Shown here: positions 16,437 to 25,650 of the stretch, in pieces
Layout: the number at the start of each line of letters is the position of its first letter
How positions within the stretch are numbered: the stretch's first letter is position 1
Source: Phycisphaerales bacterium
GTDB lineage: Bacteria > Planctomycetota > Phycisphaerae > Sedimentisphaerales > Anaerobacaceae
Direction of reading: 5' to 3'
Length of the DNA stretch: 64,000 nucleotides
Assembly: GCA_003170415.1 (NCBI GenBank)
Contig: PMZJ01000033.1
Coordinates: 1 to 64,000, forward strand
Translations under genes and position numbers: made by a program
Notes under the pieces: generated by a model
The model's database searches: none
Told to the model about the DNA's origin: nothing
What the model saw: the letters and a program-made list of their open reading frames with translations, nothing else

Positions 16437-17849
16437 TTATTCCAGTTTCAAATCAGATAATATCGTGCCGCTCTCAAACAGCAGTGTTGCCACGGCTGTG
16501 CGGTATTCGTTTTCTTTCGCCACCAGATTCGCGCGGGCATTATCCAGCACAAGCTGCGCATCCAGCAGGTCAACAAGCGGCGAAAGTGAATTCTCATATC
16601 GCTTTCTGACCAGCCGGATTCCCTCTTCGGATGTCTCCAAAGCCGATTTTGCCAGCTCCATATTCTTCTGGGCCTCATCTACCGAAAGCCACGCCTGGTA
16701 AATCTGCAGCGATATTGCGTTCTCAAGCTCATACATATTCTCTTTGGTCCGGGCCAGCTCGAATTTGGCCTTTGCACGCTGTGCGTCCCGCTTTGCGCCT
16801 TCAAAGACGTACCATTTCAAAAAGACGCCGCCAAACCAGCCGCCGCCTTCGGAGCCAAAGGGGCTGCTGTGGTCGTCAAGCTGATAATCCGCACGAAGTC
16901 CCGCCACAGGCAGGTATTCCGCGGTCGTAAGGTCGATATTTTTTTGCGATATTTCGATATTTTTCTCCATCGCCCTGATGTCCCTTCGCGAAATCGCTGC
17001 GGCCGTATAACGTTCTATCGGCTCTATCGTTACCGTTGGGAAATCTGACTCGACGTCGAACGAATCCTGCGTTCCCATCGCCATTCCGAGAGACCTTTTG
17101 GCCATGCGAAGATTTTTCTGTGCGGTAATAATATTTTGCTGTGCCTGTTTTTGCGCAGTTGAAGCCCGCAGCACATCCGAATACAAGCCGAGATTCGCGT
17201 CGTATTGCAGCCGGCTGATTCTGGCGTGCTCGTCGGCATCTTGAACTGAATTCGCGCAGGCGATTACCATTTCTTTGGCCGTATGCACCGTCAGGTATTC
17301 TCGAATGGTGCGATAAACAATTTCTTCACGGGCACGCTGGTATTCTTCACTTTTTGCCTGCGACTGCCTGTCCGCAATATCACGGCCCACGGAAGCCATA
17401 GGCGCGAAAAGAGGCTGTTCGATTGAAAGTACCGTCTGGTAGTTATTCAGGTAGCCGGGGTTATTGAATGTGCCAGGCGCCCCGGTAAGGTCCGCCGAAC
17501 TAAATCGCTGCTGGTTGAGTTTCGATGAAAACGCATAAGCCGGGATATCGGTCCTTGTCAGATTTTCCTCGATTGCGATTTTAGGCAGCAGTTCCCCGCG
17601 GGCAATATGAACATCCTGCTGACTGGAGCTCACTGAGTACGCGAAGGCTTTTATCTGGTGATTATTTTCCAGCGCCATTTGCACGGCTGTTTTCAAAGAC
17701 AGCGTTGGCTCCGAAGTCGTGTTTGCGTCGCCTGTTATCGCATCAGCCGGACGGGCACAGACCAATAAAATACAAGTCGCGGCCAAAAGCAGGTTCAGCC
17801 CTCGTAAATGAACATAGTATGACTGTCGTATTTTCGATTCAGTAAGCAT
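16437..17849 (-). CDS. TolC-family outer membrane efflux protein
   Basis: A 470-residue protein with a signal peptide (hydrophobic segment LNLLLAATCILLVC, cleavage near ADAI) and two internally related halves typical of outer-membrane efflux proteins: long helices with heptad patterns (SLKTAVQMALENNHQIKAF; SLQIYQAWLSVDEAQKNMELAKSAL) and the strand region EENLTRTDIPAYAFSSKL. It would form the trimeric outer-membrane duct of the RND pump encoded next. It is first in the operon; no regulator gene is directly attached. Confidence 0.92.
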   Translation of the reverse strand: MLTESKIRQSYYVHLRGLNLLLAATCILLVCARPADAITGDANTTSEPTLSLKTAVQMALENNHQIKAFAYSVSSSQQDVHIARGELLPKIAIEENLTRTDIPAYAFSSKLNQQRFSSADLTGAPGTFNNPGYLNNYQTVLSIEQPLFAPMASVGRDIADRQSQAKSEEYQRAREEIVYRTIREYLTVHTAKEMVIACANSVQDADEHARISRLQYDANLGLYSDVLRASTAQKQAQQNIITAQKNLRMAKRSLGMAMGTQDSFDVESDFPTVTIEPIERYTAAAISRRDIRAMEKNIEISQKNIDLTTAEYLPVAGLRADYQLDDHSSPFGSEGGGWFGGVFLKWYVFEGAKRDAQRAKAKFELARTKENMYELENAISLQIYQAWLSVDEAQKNMELAKSALETSEEGIRLVRKRYENSLSPLVDLLDAQLVLDNARANLVAKENEYRTAVATLLFESGTILSDLKLE

Positions 17850-18067
17850 ATTTTCTCTATCTACGAATGAACATCCGATTCCGTTTGAATATATATATCG
17901 TCAAAATCCGAAGGCGACATATGTTAAAGGTTAAAATTATGAGACCATGGTATGGGTTTGATAATGTGTATATATATAGCCGGAGGGGGGATTTATGGGA
18001 CGCAAATGCTCTTTTCTGCCTGTGTCTGTAGAAAATCGGCAGGGACGAATAATTTTTTCAAATCGTG

Positions 18068-18114
18068 TTGACATAAGATGTTTTAACGGCTATATTATTG
18101 GCATATGCCAATAA
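18068..18114 (+). promoter_or_regulatory. Sigma70 promoter with overlapping 20-bp perfect palindrome (operator) before the UPF0251 gene
   Basis: A consensus TTGACA (18068-18073), a 17-nt spacer and TATATT (18091-18096) form a strong promoter. Starting inside the -10 element is a perfect 20-bp palindrome, TTATTGGCAT and its complement (18095-18114), covering the expected transcription start near 18103 and ending 12 nt before the ATG at 18127. A dimeric repressor bound here would block initiation. The encoded helix-turn-helix protein is the natural candidate, which is inference. Confidence 0.75.
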
Positions 18115-18126
18115 CTATGAGATTTT

Positions 18127-18438
18127 ATGCCGCGACCGTTTAAATGCAGACGAGTATGTTGCGACCCGACGGCGGATTATTTCAAGCCGAGGGGCATACC
18201 TGTTTCCGAATTGCAGGAAATTTGTCTTGCGCTCGACGAGCTTGAGGCCATCCGGCTGGCGGATATTAACGGAATGTATCAGGAAGAGGCGGCTAAAATG
18301 ATGAACGTCTCAAGGCAGACGTTCGGCAATATAATCGAATCGGCACATAAAAAAATCGCAGATGCGATTGTAAACGGCAAGGCCCTGAAAATAGAAGGGG
18401 GCGTTGTCAAAAAAGTATGCAGGAGAAATATGCTATGA
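18127..18438 (+). CDS. UPF0251 / DUF134 DNA-binding protein
   Basis: A 103-residue protein matching the UPF0251 (DUF134) pattern: MPRPFKCRRVCCDP at the N-terminus, FKPRGIPVSEL, then LDELEAIRLADINGMYQEEAAKMMNVSRQTFGNII, a sigma-70 region-4-like helix-turn-helix. The cysteines near the N-terminus (C7, C11, C12) could bind metal. It overlaps the next gene by an ATGA-type junction (18435-18438), so the two are translated together. UPF0251 genes are often paired with NifX/dinitrogenase-cofactor-like genes. A palindrome in its promoter suggests self-regulation, which is unproven. Confidence 0.9.
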   Translation: MPRPFKCRRVCCDPTADYFKPRGIPVSELQEICLALDELEAIRLADINGMYQEEAAKMMNVSRQTFGNIIESAHKKIADAIVNGKALKIEGGVVKKVCRRNML

Positions 18439-18800
18439 GAATATGTATTCCAACAGGCACGGCGGACGGTAAATCTGCAATGGTCCACGCGCATTTCGGC
18501 GGTGCACCGTATTTCACCATTTATGACACAGACAAGGGCGAGGTTGAGGTTGTCAACAACGATAACCAGCACCATTCGCATGGTATGTGTCACCCGATGG
18601 CGGCGCTATCGAGCAAAAATATCGACGTGGTGGTTTGCGGCGGGATGGGTGCAGGGGCAATTATGAAACTCAAAGAAGCCGGCATAAAGGCATACAGGGC
18701 CATTCCGGGTTCCGTTGAGGAAATTGCTCAGCAGTTTTCCAAAGGCGGACTTGAAGAAATCACCGCCGAAAACGCCTGCCAACAGCACAACTGCCATTAA
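18435..18800 (+). CDS. NifX/NifB-type dinitrogenase iron-molybdenum cofactor family protein
   Basis: A 121-residue single-domain protein of the dinitrogenase FeMo-cofactor family (MRICIPTGTADGKSAMVHAHFGGAPYF; VVCGGMGAGAIMKLKEAGIKAY). The HHSHGMCHPM and C-terminal CQQHNCH segments add metal-ligand candidates. No nif genes are in the window, so this is the stand-alone type seen outside nitrogen fixation, possibly for Fe-S or metal handling. The ATG at 18435 is chosen because AGGAG lies 9 nt upstream and it overlaps the UPF0251 stop. Confidence 0.88.
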   Translation: MRICIPTGTADGKSAMVHAHFGGAPYFTIYDTDKGEVEVVNNDNQHHSHGMCHPMAALSSKNIDVVVCGGMGAGAIMKLKEAGIKAYRAIPGSVEEIAQQFSKGGLEEITAENACQQHNCH

Positions 18801-18827
18801 TCGCAGCAGGGCGTAAAAGCGAAGCTG

Positions 18828-19883
18828 TTACAACGCGGCCAATTGCAGGACGAATTGCTCGATTGCGATTCGGGGCTGGGCTTGGCCACGTTTTATGGCG
18901 TAGTCGGTTTCGGCTAACCGCTGAATCTGGTCGCCGATTTGCTTCAGGGACAGTCGTTTGAGTTGCGCAAAAAGCGATTCTTTGTTATTCCAGATGCGCA
19001 GTTTGCCGGCGACATCGTATTGTGAATGGCCTTCGAGCAATAGTTTTTTCGCGGTGAACATCCTGCGGATGTGAAACGCGAACGCGCCGATGGTTGTATA
19101 TTCGGCGGATTTATCTTCGGCGAACATTTTGCGCAGCCGTTCGATAGCGGGGCCGGTTTTTCGCTGGAGACAGGATTCGATGACCTCGAACGCGTCAAAT
19201 TCGCGATTGCGACCAATAAGCGATTCGACGTGGGCGGTTGTTATTGCCTTTTCGTTTCCGGCGTATGTGGCGAGTTTATCGATTTCGGTGTATAGCCGGG
19301 TGAGGTTATCGCCGGCAAGCTCGATGAGCAATTCTGCTGTTCTGTTATCGAGTCCTTTACTGTGTGCGTCGCGGGCGTAATCGATAAGCCGGCGAGTAAG
19401 CTCCTCGCCTTTAGGTGTCTTCACTTCAACCAGTGTTCCGATACTGGGGAGTTTTTTTGCCAGGCGGGTATTACTCGGCCAGGTCGATACCGTCATTATC
19501 AGGATGCCCGTTGGGCAGGGGTTGTCAAAGTATCTTTCGAGAATTTCGCGGTTGCTGGAGCTGGCAGGGGCGTTATAGCTATCCTGCTTAGTTTGCTCAT
19601 TCTCTTCATCCTCCTCGTTTTTGGCGGAGATGAATTTGTCGGCATTTCGCAGGGCGACAATTTTTCTTTTTGTGAAGAAAGGAAGTGTCCTCAGGTCATC
19701 GAGGATTTCGGCTATTACGGCTTTGTCTGCATCGACGACGAGCAGACCCGCGTCTCTTTGGTCGGGCGGGACGAGTTGGTCGATGATTTTTGTATATTCC
19801 GCATTGACCAGCGAGGGGTCGTCGCCGGAGATGACGTACACAAGCGATTGTTTTGCTTTTGTTTTATCGCCGGCCTTTGCCAT
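18828..19883 (-). CDS. holA: DNA polymerase III subunit delta
   Basis: A 351-residue protein with the HolA layout: N-terminal clamp-loader ATPase-like domain (LVYVISGDDPSLVNAEYTKIID; LRTLPFFTKRKIVALRNADKF), a middle lid region (GEELTRRLIDYARDAHSKGLDN) and a C-terminal helical domain (SLKQIGDQIQRLAETDYAIKRGQAQPR, end of the delta family). It loads the sliding clamp during replication. A low-complexity insert rich in Glu/Asn/Gln (residues ~93-108) sits after the ATPase strand. It is 32 nt downstream of gyrA on the same strand. Confidence 0.88.
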   Translation of the reverse strand: MAKAGDKTKAKQSLVYVISGDDPSLVNAEYTKIIDQLVPPDQRDAGLLVVDADKAVIAEILDDLRTLPFFTKRKIVALRNADKFISAKNEEDEENEQTKQDSYNAPASSSNREILERYFDNPCPTGILIMTVSTWPSNTRLAKKLPSIGTLVEVKTPKGEELTRRLIDYARDAHSKGLDNRTAELLIELAGDNLTRLYTEIDKLATYAGNEKAITTAHVESLIGRNREFDAFEVIESCLQRKTGPAIERLRKMFAEDKSAEYTTIGAFAFHIRRMFTAKKLLLEGHSQYDVAGKLRIWNNKESLFAQLKRLSLKQIGDQIQRLAETDYAIKRGQAQPRIAIEQFVLQLAAL

Positions 19884-19915
19884 AGCTATCCCGCCTGCAT
19901 TTCTATAAGCCGATT

Positions 19916-22612
19916 TTATTTGCGGGGTTTCTTATCCGGCTTTTTGCCCTTGTCCTTGGGTTCGTTTTTTTCCGGCTCATCTTCAGCTTCGATTTCTTCT
20001 TCTTCCGGGCCCGGTTCGGTTTCTTCCGGCGGGGGAAGTTCGGCTTTTTGTATCGCCGCGTCGTCGGACTGTTCCTTCGCTACTTCGGGGCCTATTTTTG
20101 CCGCGGCGACGAGCTTGTCGCCTTCTTTGAGTTTAATCAGCCGGACGCCCTGCGTGTTTCTGCCTATTGGGCGAATCTGGTCAAGGCCTGTTCGGATGAT
20201 GATTCCGTTTGCGGTAATCAGCATCAATTCGTCCTCGAACTGGACGGCCTTTAGGGCGACGACCTTGCCGTTGCGGTCGGTGGTCTTGATATTAATCAGA
20301 CCTACGCCGCCGCGATTCTGGGAACGGTAATTTTCGAGCGAGGTGCGTTTGCCGTAGCCCTTTTCGCAGACGGTCAACAGCGACGCTTTTTCTTCTGCGA
20401 TGACCATATCGACGACCGCGTCGCCGGAGCGCAACCTGATTCCGTGGACGCCCCTTGAGACCCTGCCCATTGAACGGGCCTGCTGCTCATCGAATCTTAT
20501 TGCCATACCGTCGCGTGTGCCGAGGATTATGTGGTCTTTGCCTGACGTCTGGGCGACCTCGATAAGGGTGTCGTTGGGGTCAAGTTTGATTGCGGTAACG
20601 CCCACGGAGCGCGGGTGGCTGTATGCGGAGAGTTTTGTCTTTTTGATTAGGCCGTTCTGTGTTGCCATAACGAGTTGCGGCTGCTTGTCTTCGGGCAGTT
20701 CCTCGTTTTCCGTGAGTTTAGCGACGTTAATTACCGAGGCGATTGACTGGTCGCCGAGGTTGAGCAGGTTGGCGATACTTCTGCCTCTGCTCTGCCGGGT
20801 CAAACTGGGAATGTCATAGACCTTTAGCCAATAGCACTTGCCGCGGTTGGTGAAAATCAGCAAATAGTCGTGCGTGGAGGCGGTGAACATATGCTCGATG
20901 AAGTCACCTTCCTTGGTGTCGGAGCCGATGACGCCTTGGCCGCCTCGCCCCTGCTTGCGGTAGGTGTCAACGGGCATTCGCTTGACGTAGCCGGAGTGGC
21001 TTACGGTAACGATGACCTCTTCGTCGGCTATGAGGTCTTCAAGGTCGAATGTCTCGACCTGTTGTGCGAACTTTGTGCGTCTGGCGTCGCCATATTTGGC
21101 CTTAATATCGTTGATGTCCGTGCGAATGATTTTCATCAGCACTTCGTCTTTGGCCAAAATCGCCTCGTAACCTTCGATTTGCTCAATCAGGCCGCTGTAT
21201 TCCTTCGCGAGCTTTTCAATTTCGAGCCCCGTCAGCCGTTGTAATTGCATTGTCAGGATGGCGTCCGCCTGCGGGCCTGTGAGAAATTGTTTTTCCTTTG
21301 TCTTTTCCTTGATGAATTCTTTTGGCAGGAGTTTTCGCAGGGTTTCTGTTTCCGCCAGTTTCAACGGCTTTTTCATCAGGTTCTGCCTGGCCGTCGGCGC
21401 GTCGGGAGATTTTTTGATAAGTTCGATTATTTCGTCTATGTCGCTGACTGCCAGAATCAGACCTTCGAGGATGTGTGCCCTGTTTTGGCACCGTTTGAGC
21501 AGGAATATACTTCGTCTGCGGATGACAATTTTGCGGTGGTCGATAAACAAGTCGAGCATCTGGCGGATGCTGAGCGTCTCGGGCCGGTTGTTGACCAGCG
21601 CGACGTTGGCGATTGCGAAAGTGGTTTGCAGGGGGGTATATTCGAACAGTTTATTCATCGCGACCTGTGCGTCGCAATCTTTTTTGATTTCGACCACGAT
21701 TCTCATACCGTGGCGGTCCGACTCGTCTCTGACGTCGGCAATCTCGGCGATTTGGCCGTCGCGGACGCAGTCGGCTATCTTCGAAACGATGCTTGTCTTG
21801 ACCACCATATAGGGGATTTCAGTTATGATGATACATTCTTTTCCCCTTTTTGATGGCTCGATTTGGGTCTTACCCCTTAAGACGAGGTGGCCCTTGCCTT
21901 TGAAATAGGCATCGACAATTCCCTGCTTGCCGCAGATGATTCCGCCTGTTGGGAAATCCGGCCCCGGGAGCTTTTTCATTATGTCTTTGAAGCCGCACTT
22001 TGGGTCGTCTATGACCAAAAGCAGGGCGTCGCAAACCTCGCCGATATTGTGAGGCGGGAGGTTGGTGGCCATACCGACCGCGATACCGGTTGAGCCGTTG
22101 ACTAACAGGTTCGGGAGCTTTGAAGGCAGCACCGTCGGTTCTGTCCTTGTCTCATCATAGTTAGGGACAAAATCGACCGTCTCGTATTCGAGGTCTTCGA
22201 GCATATCCGTCGCAGCCGAGGTCATTCGTGCCTCGGTGTATCTCATAGCGGCGGGGGGGTCGGCGTCGATTGAGCCGAAGTTACCCTGCGGGTCAACCAG
22301 TGTGTAGCGCATATTCCAGTCCTGGGCCATGCGGACGAGTGTTCCATAAGTCGCCTGATCACCGTGCGGGTGATAGTTACCTCCGGTATCGCCGACGATT
22401 TTAGCGCATTTGCGGTGTTTGCTTCGGGGGCCGAGGTTGAGGTCGTTCATCGCGACTAATATTCGTCTTTGCGAGGGTTTTAAGCCATCCCGGACGTCCG
22501 GCAACGCACGCGATACGATGACGCTCATTGCGTAATTGAGGTATGAGTTCTTCAACTCATCGAGTATTGGTATGCTTTCGAGACGCTCCTGCGGCTCATT
22601 GCCTTGTTTCAT
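19916..22612 (-). CDS. gyrA: DNA gyrase subunit A
   Basis: An 898-residue type IIA topoisomerase subunit that introduces negative supercoils with GyrB. It shows the breakage-reunion domain with the active Tyr125 in AAMRYTEAR, the HPHGD motif, and a C-terminal beta-pinwheel of six repeats. The GyrA box is a variant (QGRGGQG, consensus QRRGGKG), which still favours gyrase over ParC. The ATG at 22612 has AAAGGATGG about 11 nt upstream; the frame extends further but without homology. The last ~50 residues are an acidic-then-basic low-complexity tail. At E. coli positions 83 and 87 it has Gln86 and Gly90 instead of Ser and Asp. Confidence 0.95.
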   Translation of the reverse strand: MKQGNEPQERLESIPILDELKNSYLNYAMSVIVSRALPDVRDGLKPSQRRILVAMNDLNLGPRSKHRKCAKIVGDTGGNYHPHGDQATYGTLVRMAQDWNMRYTLVDPQGNFGSIDADPPAAMRYTEARMTSAATDMLEDLEYETVDFVPNYDETRTEPTVLPSKLPNLLVNGSTGIAVGMATNLPPHNIGEVCDALLLVIDDPKCGFKDIMKKLPGPDFPTGGIICGKQGIVDAYFKGKGHLVLRGKTQIEPSKRGKECIIITEIPYMVVKTSIVSKIADCVRDGQIAEIADVRDESDRHGMRIVVEIKKDCDAQVAMNKLFEYTPLQTTFAIANVALVNNRPETLSIRQMLDLFIDHRKIVIRRRSIFLLKRCQNRAHILEGLILAVSDIDEIIELIKKSPDAPTARQNLMKKPLKLAETETLRKLLPKEFIKEKTKEKQFLTGPQADAILTMQLQRLTGLEIEKLAKEYSGLIEQIEGYEAILAKDEVLMKIIRTDINDIKAKYGDARRTKFAQQVETFDLEDLIADEEVIVTVSHSGYVKRMPVDTYRKQGRGGQGVIGSDTKEGDFIEHMFTASTHDYLLIFTNRGKCYWLKVYDIPSLTRQSRGRSIANLLNLGDQSIASVINVAKLTENEELPEDKQPQLVMATQNGLIKKTKLSAYSHPRSVGVTAIKLDPNDTLIEVAQTSGKDHIILGTRDGMAIRFDEQQARSMGRVSRGVHGIRLRSGDAVVDMVIAEEKASLLTVCEKGYGKRTSLENYRSQNRGGVGLINIKTTDRNGKVVALKAVQFEDELMLITANGIIIRTGLDQIRPIGRNTQGVRLIKLKEGDKLVAAAKIGPEVAKEQSDDAAIQKAELPPPEETEPGPEEEEIEAEDEPEKNEPKDKGKKPDKKPRK

Positions 22613-22828
22613 AGGTTCAAACCATCCTTTGTTACCGATAGTGGTTTGCGTATGCAATCCCTTGCGCGAGAGGGCTGCCCAATTTATGGCGATAAGGTTA
22701 TCGCCTGGGGATGGGAAAGTCAAGCGCGCAATGTCTAACTTGTTGCTGGTTTTGGAGGGTTTTTTAGAGGGGCCAGGGGGCGAGTTATCTTGTTGCGGCG
22801 GGGGCGGGTAAGGATACTGGATTCCCTG

Positions 22829-24364
22829 TTACCGGGCCGAAGTAGCGACTTCTCGGGGACAGGCGGGGAGATAGACGGTGAAGGTGCTGCCTTTATCGAT
22901 TTCGCTTTCGACGTCGATTCTGCCGTCGTGTCTAATGACGATTTCTTTGACGATTGCCAAACCCAGGCCCGTGCCCTGGATTTGCTTGCCGGGTCGGTGG
23001 ACGCGATAGAACCGGCCGAAAATTTTAGACAGGTCATCTTTGGGTATTCCCATACCGGTATCGGACACCTTGACGACCAGCTCATTATTAACGAGATGGG
23101 CGGATACCGAGACCGTGCCGTTTTCGGGCGTGAACTTGATTGCGTTATTGACCAAGTTTGTAATCATCGAGTAGATTTTGTTTTCGTCGCCTATGAGTTC
23201 CGGCAGATATTCCGCTATATCGGTTTGGAGGCGGATTTTCTTTTTGCCAGCGACGTGTTCCAGCGATTCAGCCGCACGTTTCGCGACCGAAGCAACGTTG
23301 ACGGGTTTACGAACGATTTCAATTGTGCCGGATTCCATTCGCGAAATGTCGAGGATTCCGTTTATGAGGTCGGTGAGCCGGTCGGATTCCTCGTTGATGA
23401 TTTTAAGGAACTCACGCCTTGTTTCATCGGTCATATTACGGTCATCAAGCATTGTCTCGGCGTAGGCCTTTATCGAGGTAAGCGGCGTGCGCAGCTCGTG
23501 CGAAACCGATGAGATAAAGTCCGATTTCATCCGGTCGATTTCGCGTTGTTGCGACACATCCCGCAGTACCATAACGATGCCGGTCATAGCCCCGTTGTTT
23601 CTCCGTATGGGTGCGGCCGTGGCGGCTATGGGGCATTCTCGCCCGGTTCTGGCGATTAGTGCGTCATGGTCTGAGCCGCTTTCGATTTTTCGCGACTCAA
23701 GCACCATGTCAATAGGGCTGTTGGCCGGCTGCTTGGTTTGCTCGTTGACAATCCTGATTATCTCATCGACTGGTTTACCCTGCACTTCTTCGAATCGCCA
23801 GCCGGTCAATTGTTCGGCGGTTTTGTTGAACAACGTTATCCGGTTCTGGGCGTCAACCGCAACCACGGCGTCGCCCATACTCGACAGCGTTACGGCCAGC
23901 ACCTCTTTTTCTTCCGCGAGTTGTTCGGTTCGCTCTTTTACCAGCTCTACAAGCTTATCATGGTATTCTTTAAGCTCATCCTCGGCTTTTTTGTGGCGAA
24001 TGGCGTTTTTTATGATCTCAGGAAGAACCTTGAGATAGTTTCTGGAGGGGTCTTTGATGAGGTAGTCGGAGGCGCCGGACTTCATCGCCTTTACCGCAAG
24101 CTCCTCGCTGCCTGTTCCTGTAGCGAAGACCGCCGGCGTATCGACAATGGACTCGAGTACGTCGAAAGCAGTCCCGTCGCCGAGGAGATAGTCGATAAAA
24201 ACAAGGTCGAATTTCTCGCCGCCGAGTATTTCAGTGGCCTGGGCGACCGAGCCGGCGATTGTATAATCGTAGGGGAGGTTTTCCTCCTTGACCAGGCGTT
24301 TGAACGCCATCTGGTCAAGTCGGTCATCTTCAACCAGCAGTATTCTATATCTTTTGTCTTCCAT
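22829..24364 (-). CDS. Hybrid sensor: receiver - PAS - histidine kinase
   Basis: A 511-residue soluble protein. Residues 6-125 are a receiver with phospho-acceptor Asp58 (FIDYLLGDG); residues ~155-272 a PAS domain (VVAVDAQNRITLFNKTAEQLTGW); His289 lies in SSVSHELRTPLTS of the HisKA dimerisation helix; then a HATPase domain with N box (LVNNAIKFT), G1 (DTGMGIPKDD) and G2 (GTGLGLAIVKEIV). No membrane segment. An N-terminal receiver means it can be phosphorylated by an upstream kinase. It is the last gene of the long signalling operon; its ATG is 3 nt after the preceding stop. Confidence 0.9.
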   Translation of the reverse strand: MEDKRYRILLVEDDRLDQMAFKRLVKEENLPYDYTIAGSVAQATEILGGEKFDLVFIDYLLGDGTAFDVLESIVDTPAVFATGTGSEELAVKAMKSGASDYLIKDPSRNYLKVLPEIIKNAIRHKKAEDELKEYHDKLVELVKERTEQLAEEKEVLAVTLSSMGDAVVAVDAQNRITLFNKTAEQLTGWRFEEVQGKPVDEIIRIVNEQTKQPANSPIDMVLESRKIESGSDHDALIARTGRECPIAATAAPIRRNNGAMTGIVMVLRDVSQQREIDRMKSDFISSVSHELRTPLTSIKAYAETMLDDRNMTDETRREFLKIINEESDRLTDLINGILDISRMESGTIEIVRKPVNVASVAKRAAESLEHVAGKKKIRLQTDIAEYLPELIGDENKIYSMITNLVNNAIKFTPENGTVSVSAHLVNNELVVKVSDTGMGIPKDDLSKIFGRFYRVHRPGKQIQGTGLGLAIVKEIVIRHDGRIDVESEIDKGSTFTVYLPACPREVATSAR

Positions 24365-24367
24365 CGG

Positions 24368-24790
24368 TTATGCGCCTGGGTAGGGCAACTCGCTTAGCGT
24401 CCAATACAGGTTGAGTATCTTGAGGGCCTCCACAAATTTTTTATAGTCGGTGGATTTTATGATGTAGCCGGCTACGGAAAACTCGAAACTTTCCATCTTG
24501 TCGCGTTCGTCTTTGGACGTGGTCATAACGATCACCGGAATTTTTTTCAGTTCGTCATCGTTTTTGATAATTTTAAGGAAATCAATACCGTTCATCCTGG
24601 GCATATTCAAATCAAGCAGGATAACACAGGGCCTTTTATTATCGCTGGACCTGAGGTATTCGAGAGCATCCTCGCCATCGAGCTGATGAATGATGCCGTT
24701 GGGGACATTGAGGTCCTTCATCGCCCGCCTGACCGTCATTGCGTCAACATTGTCATCTTCTACCAGCAGTATTGGCTTGGAGCTTTTCAT
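24368..24790 (-). CDS. Single-domain response regulator (Rcp1/CheY-like) 1
   Basis: A 140-residue stand-alone receiver: KPILLVEDDNVDAMTVRRAMKDL, phospho-acceptor in VILLDLNMPRMNG, and the Thr and Lys switch (VIVMTTSKDERD and AGYIIKSTDY). No output domain, so it relays phosphate or binds a partner. Paralogous to three other receivers in the same operon. Its 5' end overlaps the preceding receiver gene by 38 nt, which implies translational coupling. Confidence 0.9.
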   Translation of the reverse strand: MKSSKPILLVEDDNVDAMTVRRAMKDLNVPNGIIHQLDGEDALEYLRSSDNKRPCVILLDLNMPRMNGIDFLKIIKNDDELKKIPVIVMTTSKDERDKMESFEFSVAGYIIKSTDYKKFVEALKILNLYWTLSELPYPGA

Positions 24791-25220
24791 TTGCGCTCTC
24801 CTGTTCGCTGTTTGGCAGTTCGCTTAGGGTCCAGTACAAGTTTACGATTCTCATTGCTTCGACGAACTTTACATAATCCACGGGCTTGACGACAAAGCCG
24901 GCGATGCTGAGCTGGAAGGTTTTGAGCCTGTCCTGGTCGTCTTTCGAGGTAGTCAGAACTATCGCAGGAATCCTTTTGAGCTTTTCGTCGGCCTTTGCGA
25001 CCTTGAGAAACTCGATGCCGTTCATCTTCGGCATGTTCAGGTCAAGCAGGATAACGCAGGGTTTTTCCCTGCCGTCGTCTTTGAGGTACACAAGGGCCTC
25101 TTCGCCGTTGGCGACACGCACCAGCGGGTTTAAGATATGAAGTTCTTTTAAAGCCCGCTTCACTGTCATCGCGTCAACGGTGTCGTCTTCAAGAAGCAGA
25201 ATTGGTCTACAATCTCGCAT
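24753..25220 (-). CDS. Single-domain response regulator (Rcp1/CheY-like) 2
   Basis: A 155-residue receiver with MRDCRPILLLEDDTVDAMTVKRAL, VILLDLNMPKMNG and AGFVVKPVDYVKF. The ATG at 25220 is chosen since the upstream extension (to 25247) overlaps the preceding gene further and is not conserved. It overlaps its upstream neighbour by 14 nt and its downstream neighbour by 38 nt. The extra ~20 residues at the C-terminus (NSEQESANEKLQANTAGRR) are shared with none of the sister genes. Confidence 0.88.
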   Translation of the reverse strand: MRDCRPILLLEDDTVDAMTVKRALKELHILNPLVRVANGEEALVYLKDDGREKPCVILLDLNMPKMNGIEFLKVAKADEKLKRIPAIVLTTSKDDQDRLKTFQLSIAGFVVKPVDYVKFVEAMRIVNLYWTLSELPNSEQESANEKLQANTAGRR

Positions 25221-25650
25221 TATTTGTCTCCCTTTCTTTTTCCACAAGCCCGTTCCAGGCCCAGTATTGAATTATAATGTCCATAGCCCGCAGAAAAGCG
25301 TCGTAATCAACCGCTTTTATCACGTACCCCGCCACGCCGAGGTCGAAGGTGTCCAGCTTGTCCTGTTCATATTTCGAGACGGTGAGAGCAACTACCGGTA
25401 TTTGCTGCAGCCCGGTGTCCGTCTTTATAATCTGCAGCAGCTCTATGCCGTTTATTTTCGGCATATTGAGGTCCAGCAGTATCATCGCCGGCTTGTCATT
25501 GTTCCGGTCTTTGAGGTATTCAAGTGCCTCTTCCCCATCTGTTTTGTGAATGACGGGATTCCTGACCCTGAGGTCCTGCAATGCCTGTTTTGCGGTGGAT
25601 GCGTCCACAAAATCATCTTCAACAAGCAGTATTGGTTTTAGCAATGACAT
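25207..25650 (-). CDS. Single-domain response regulator (Rcp1/CheY-like) 3
   Basis: A 147-residue receiver (KPILLVEDDFVDASTAKQALQDL; MILLDLNMPKINGIELL; AGYVIKAVDYDAF). It is the most divergent of the four small receivers (the switch region reads ALTVSKYEQD). Overlaps the histidine kinase upstream by 13 nt and receiver 2 downstream by 14 nt. Confidence 0.9.
   Translation of the reverse strand: MSLLKPILLVEDDFVDASTAKQALQDLRVRNPVIHKTDGEEALEYLKDRNNDKPAMILLDLNMPKINGIELLQIIKTDTGLQQIPVVALTVSKYEQDKLDTFDLGVAGYVIKAVDYDAFLRAMDIIIQYWAWNGLVEKERETNNARL

Noticed and set aside
19916..22612. ParC instead of GyrA
   Set aside because: The C-terminal pinwheel and a GyrA-box variant favour gyrase, although a genome-wide check for a second paralogue was not possible.
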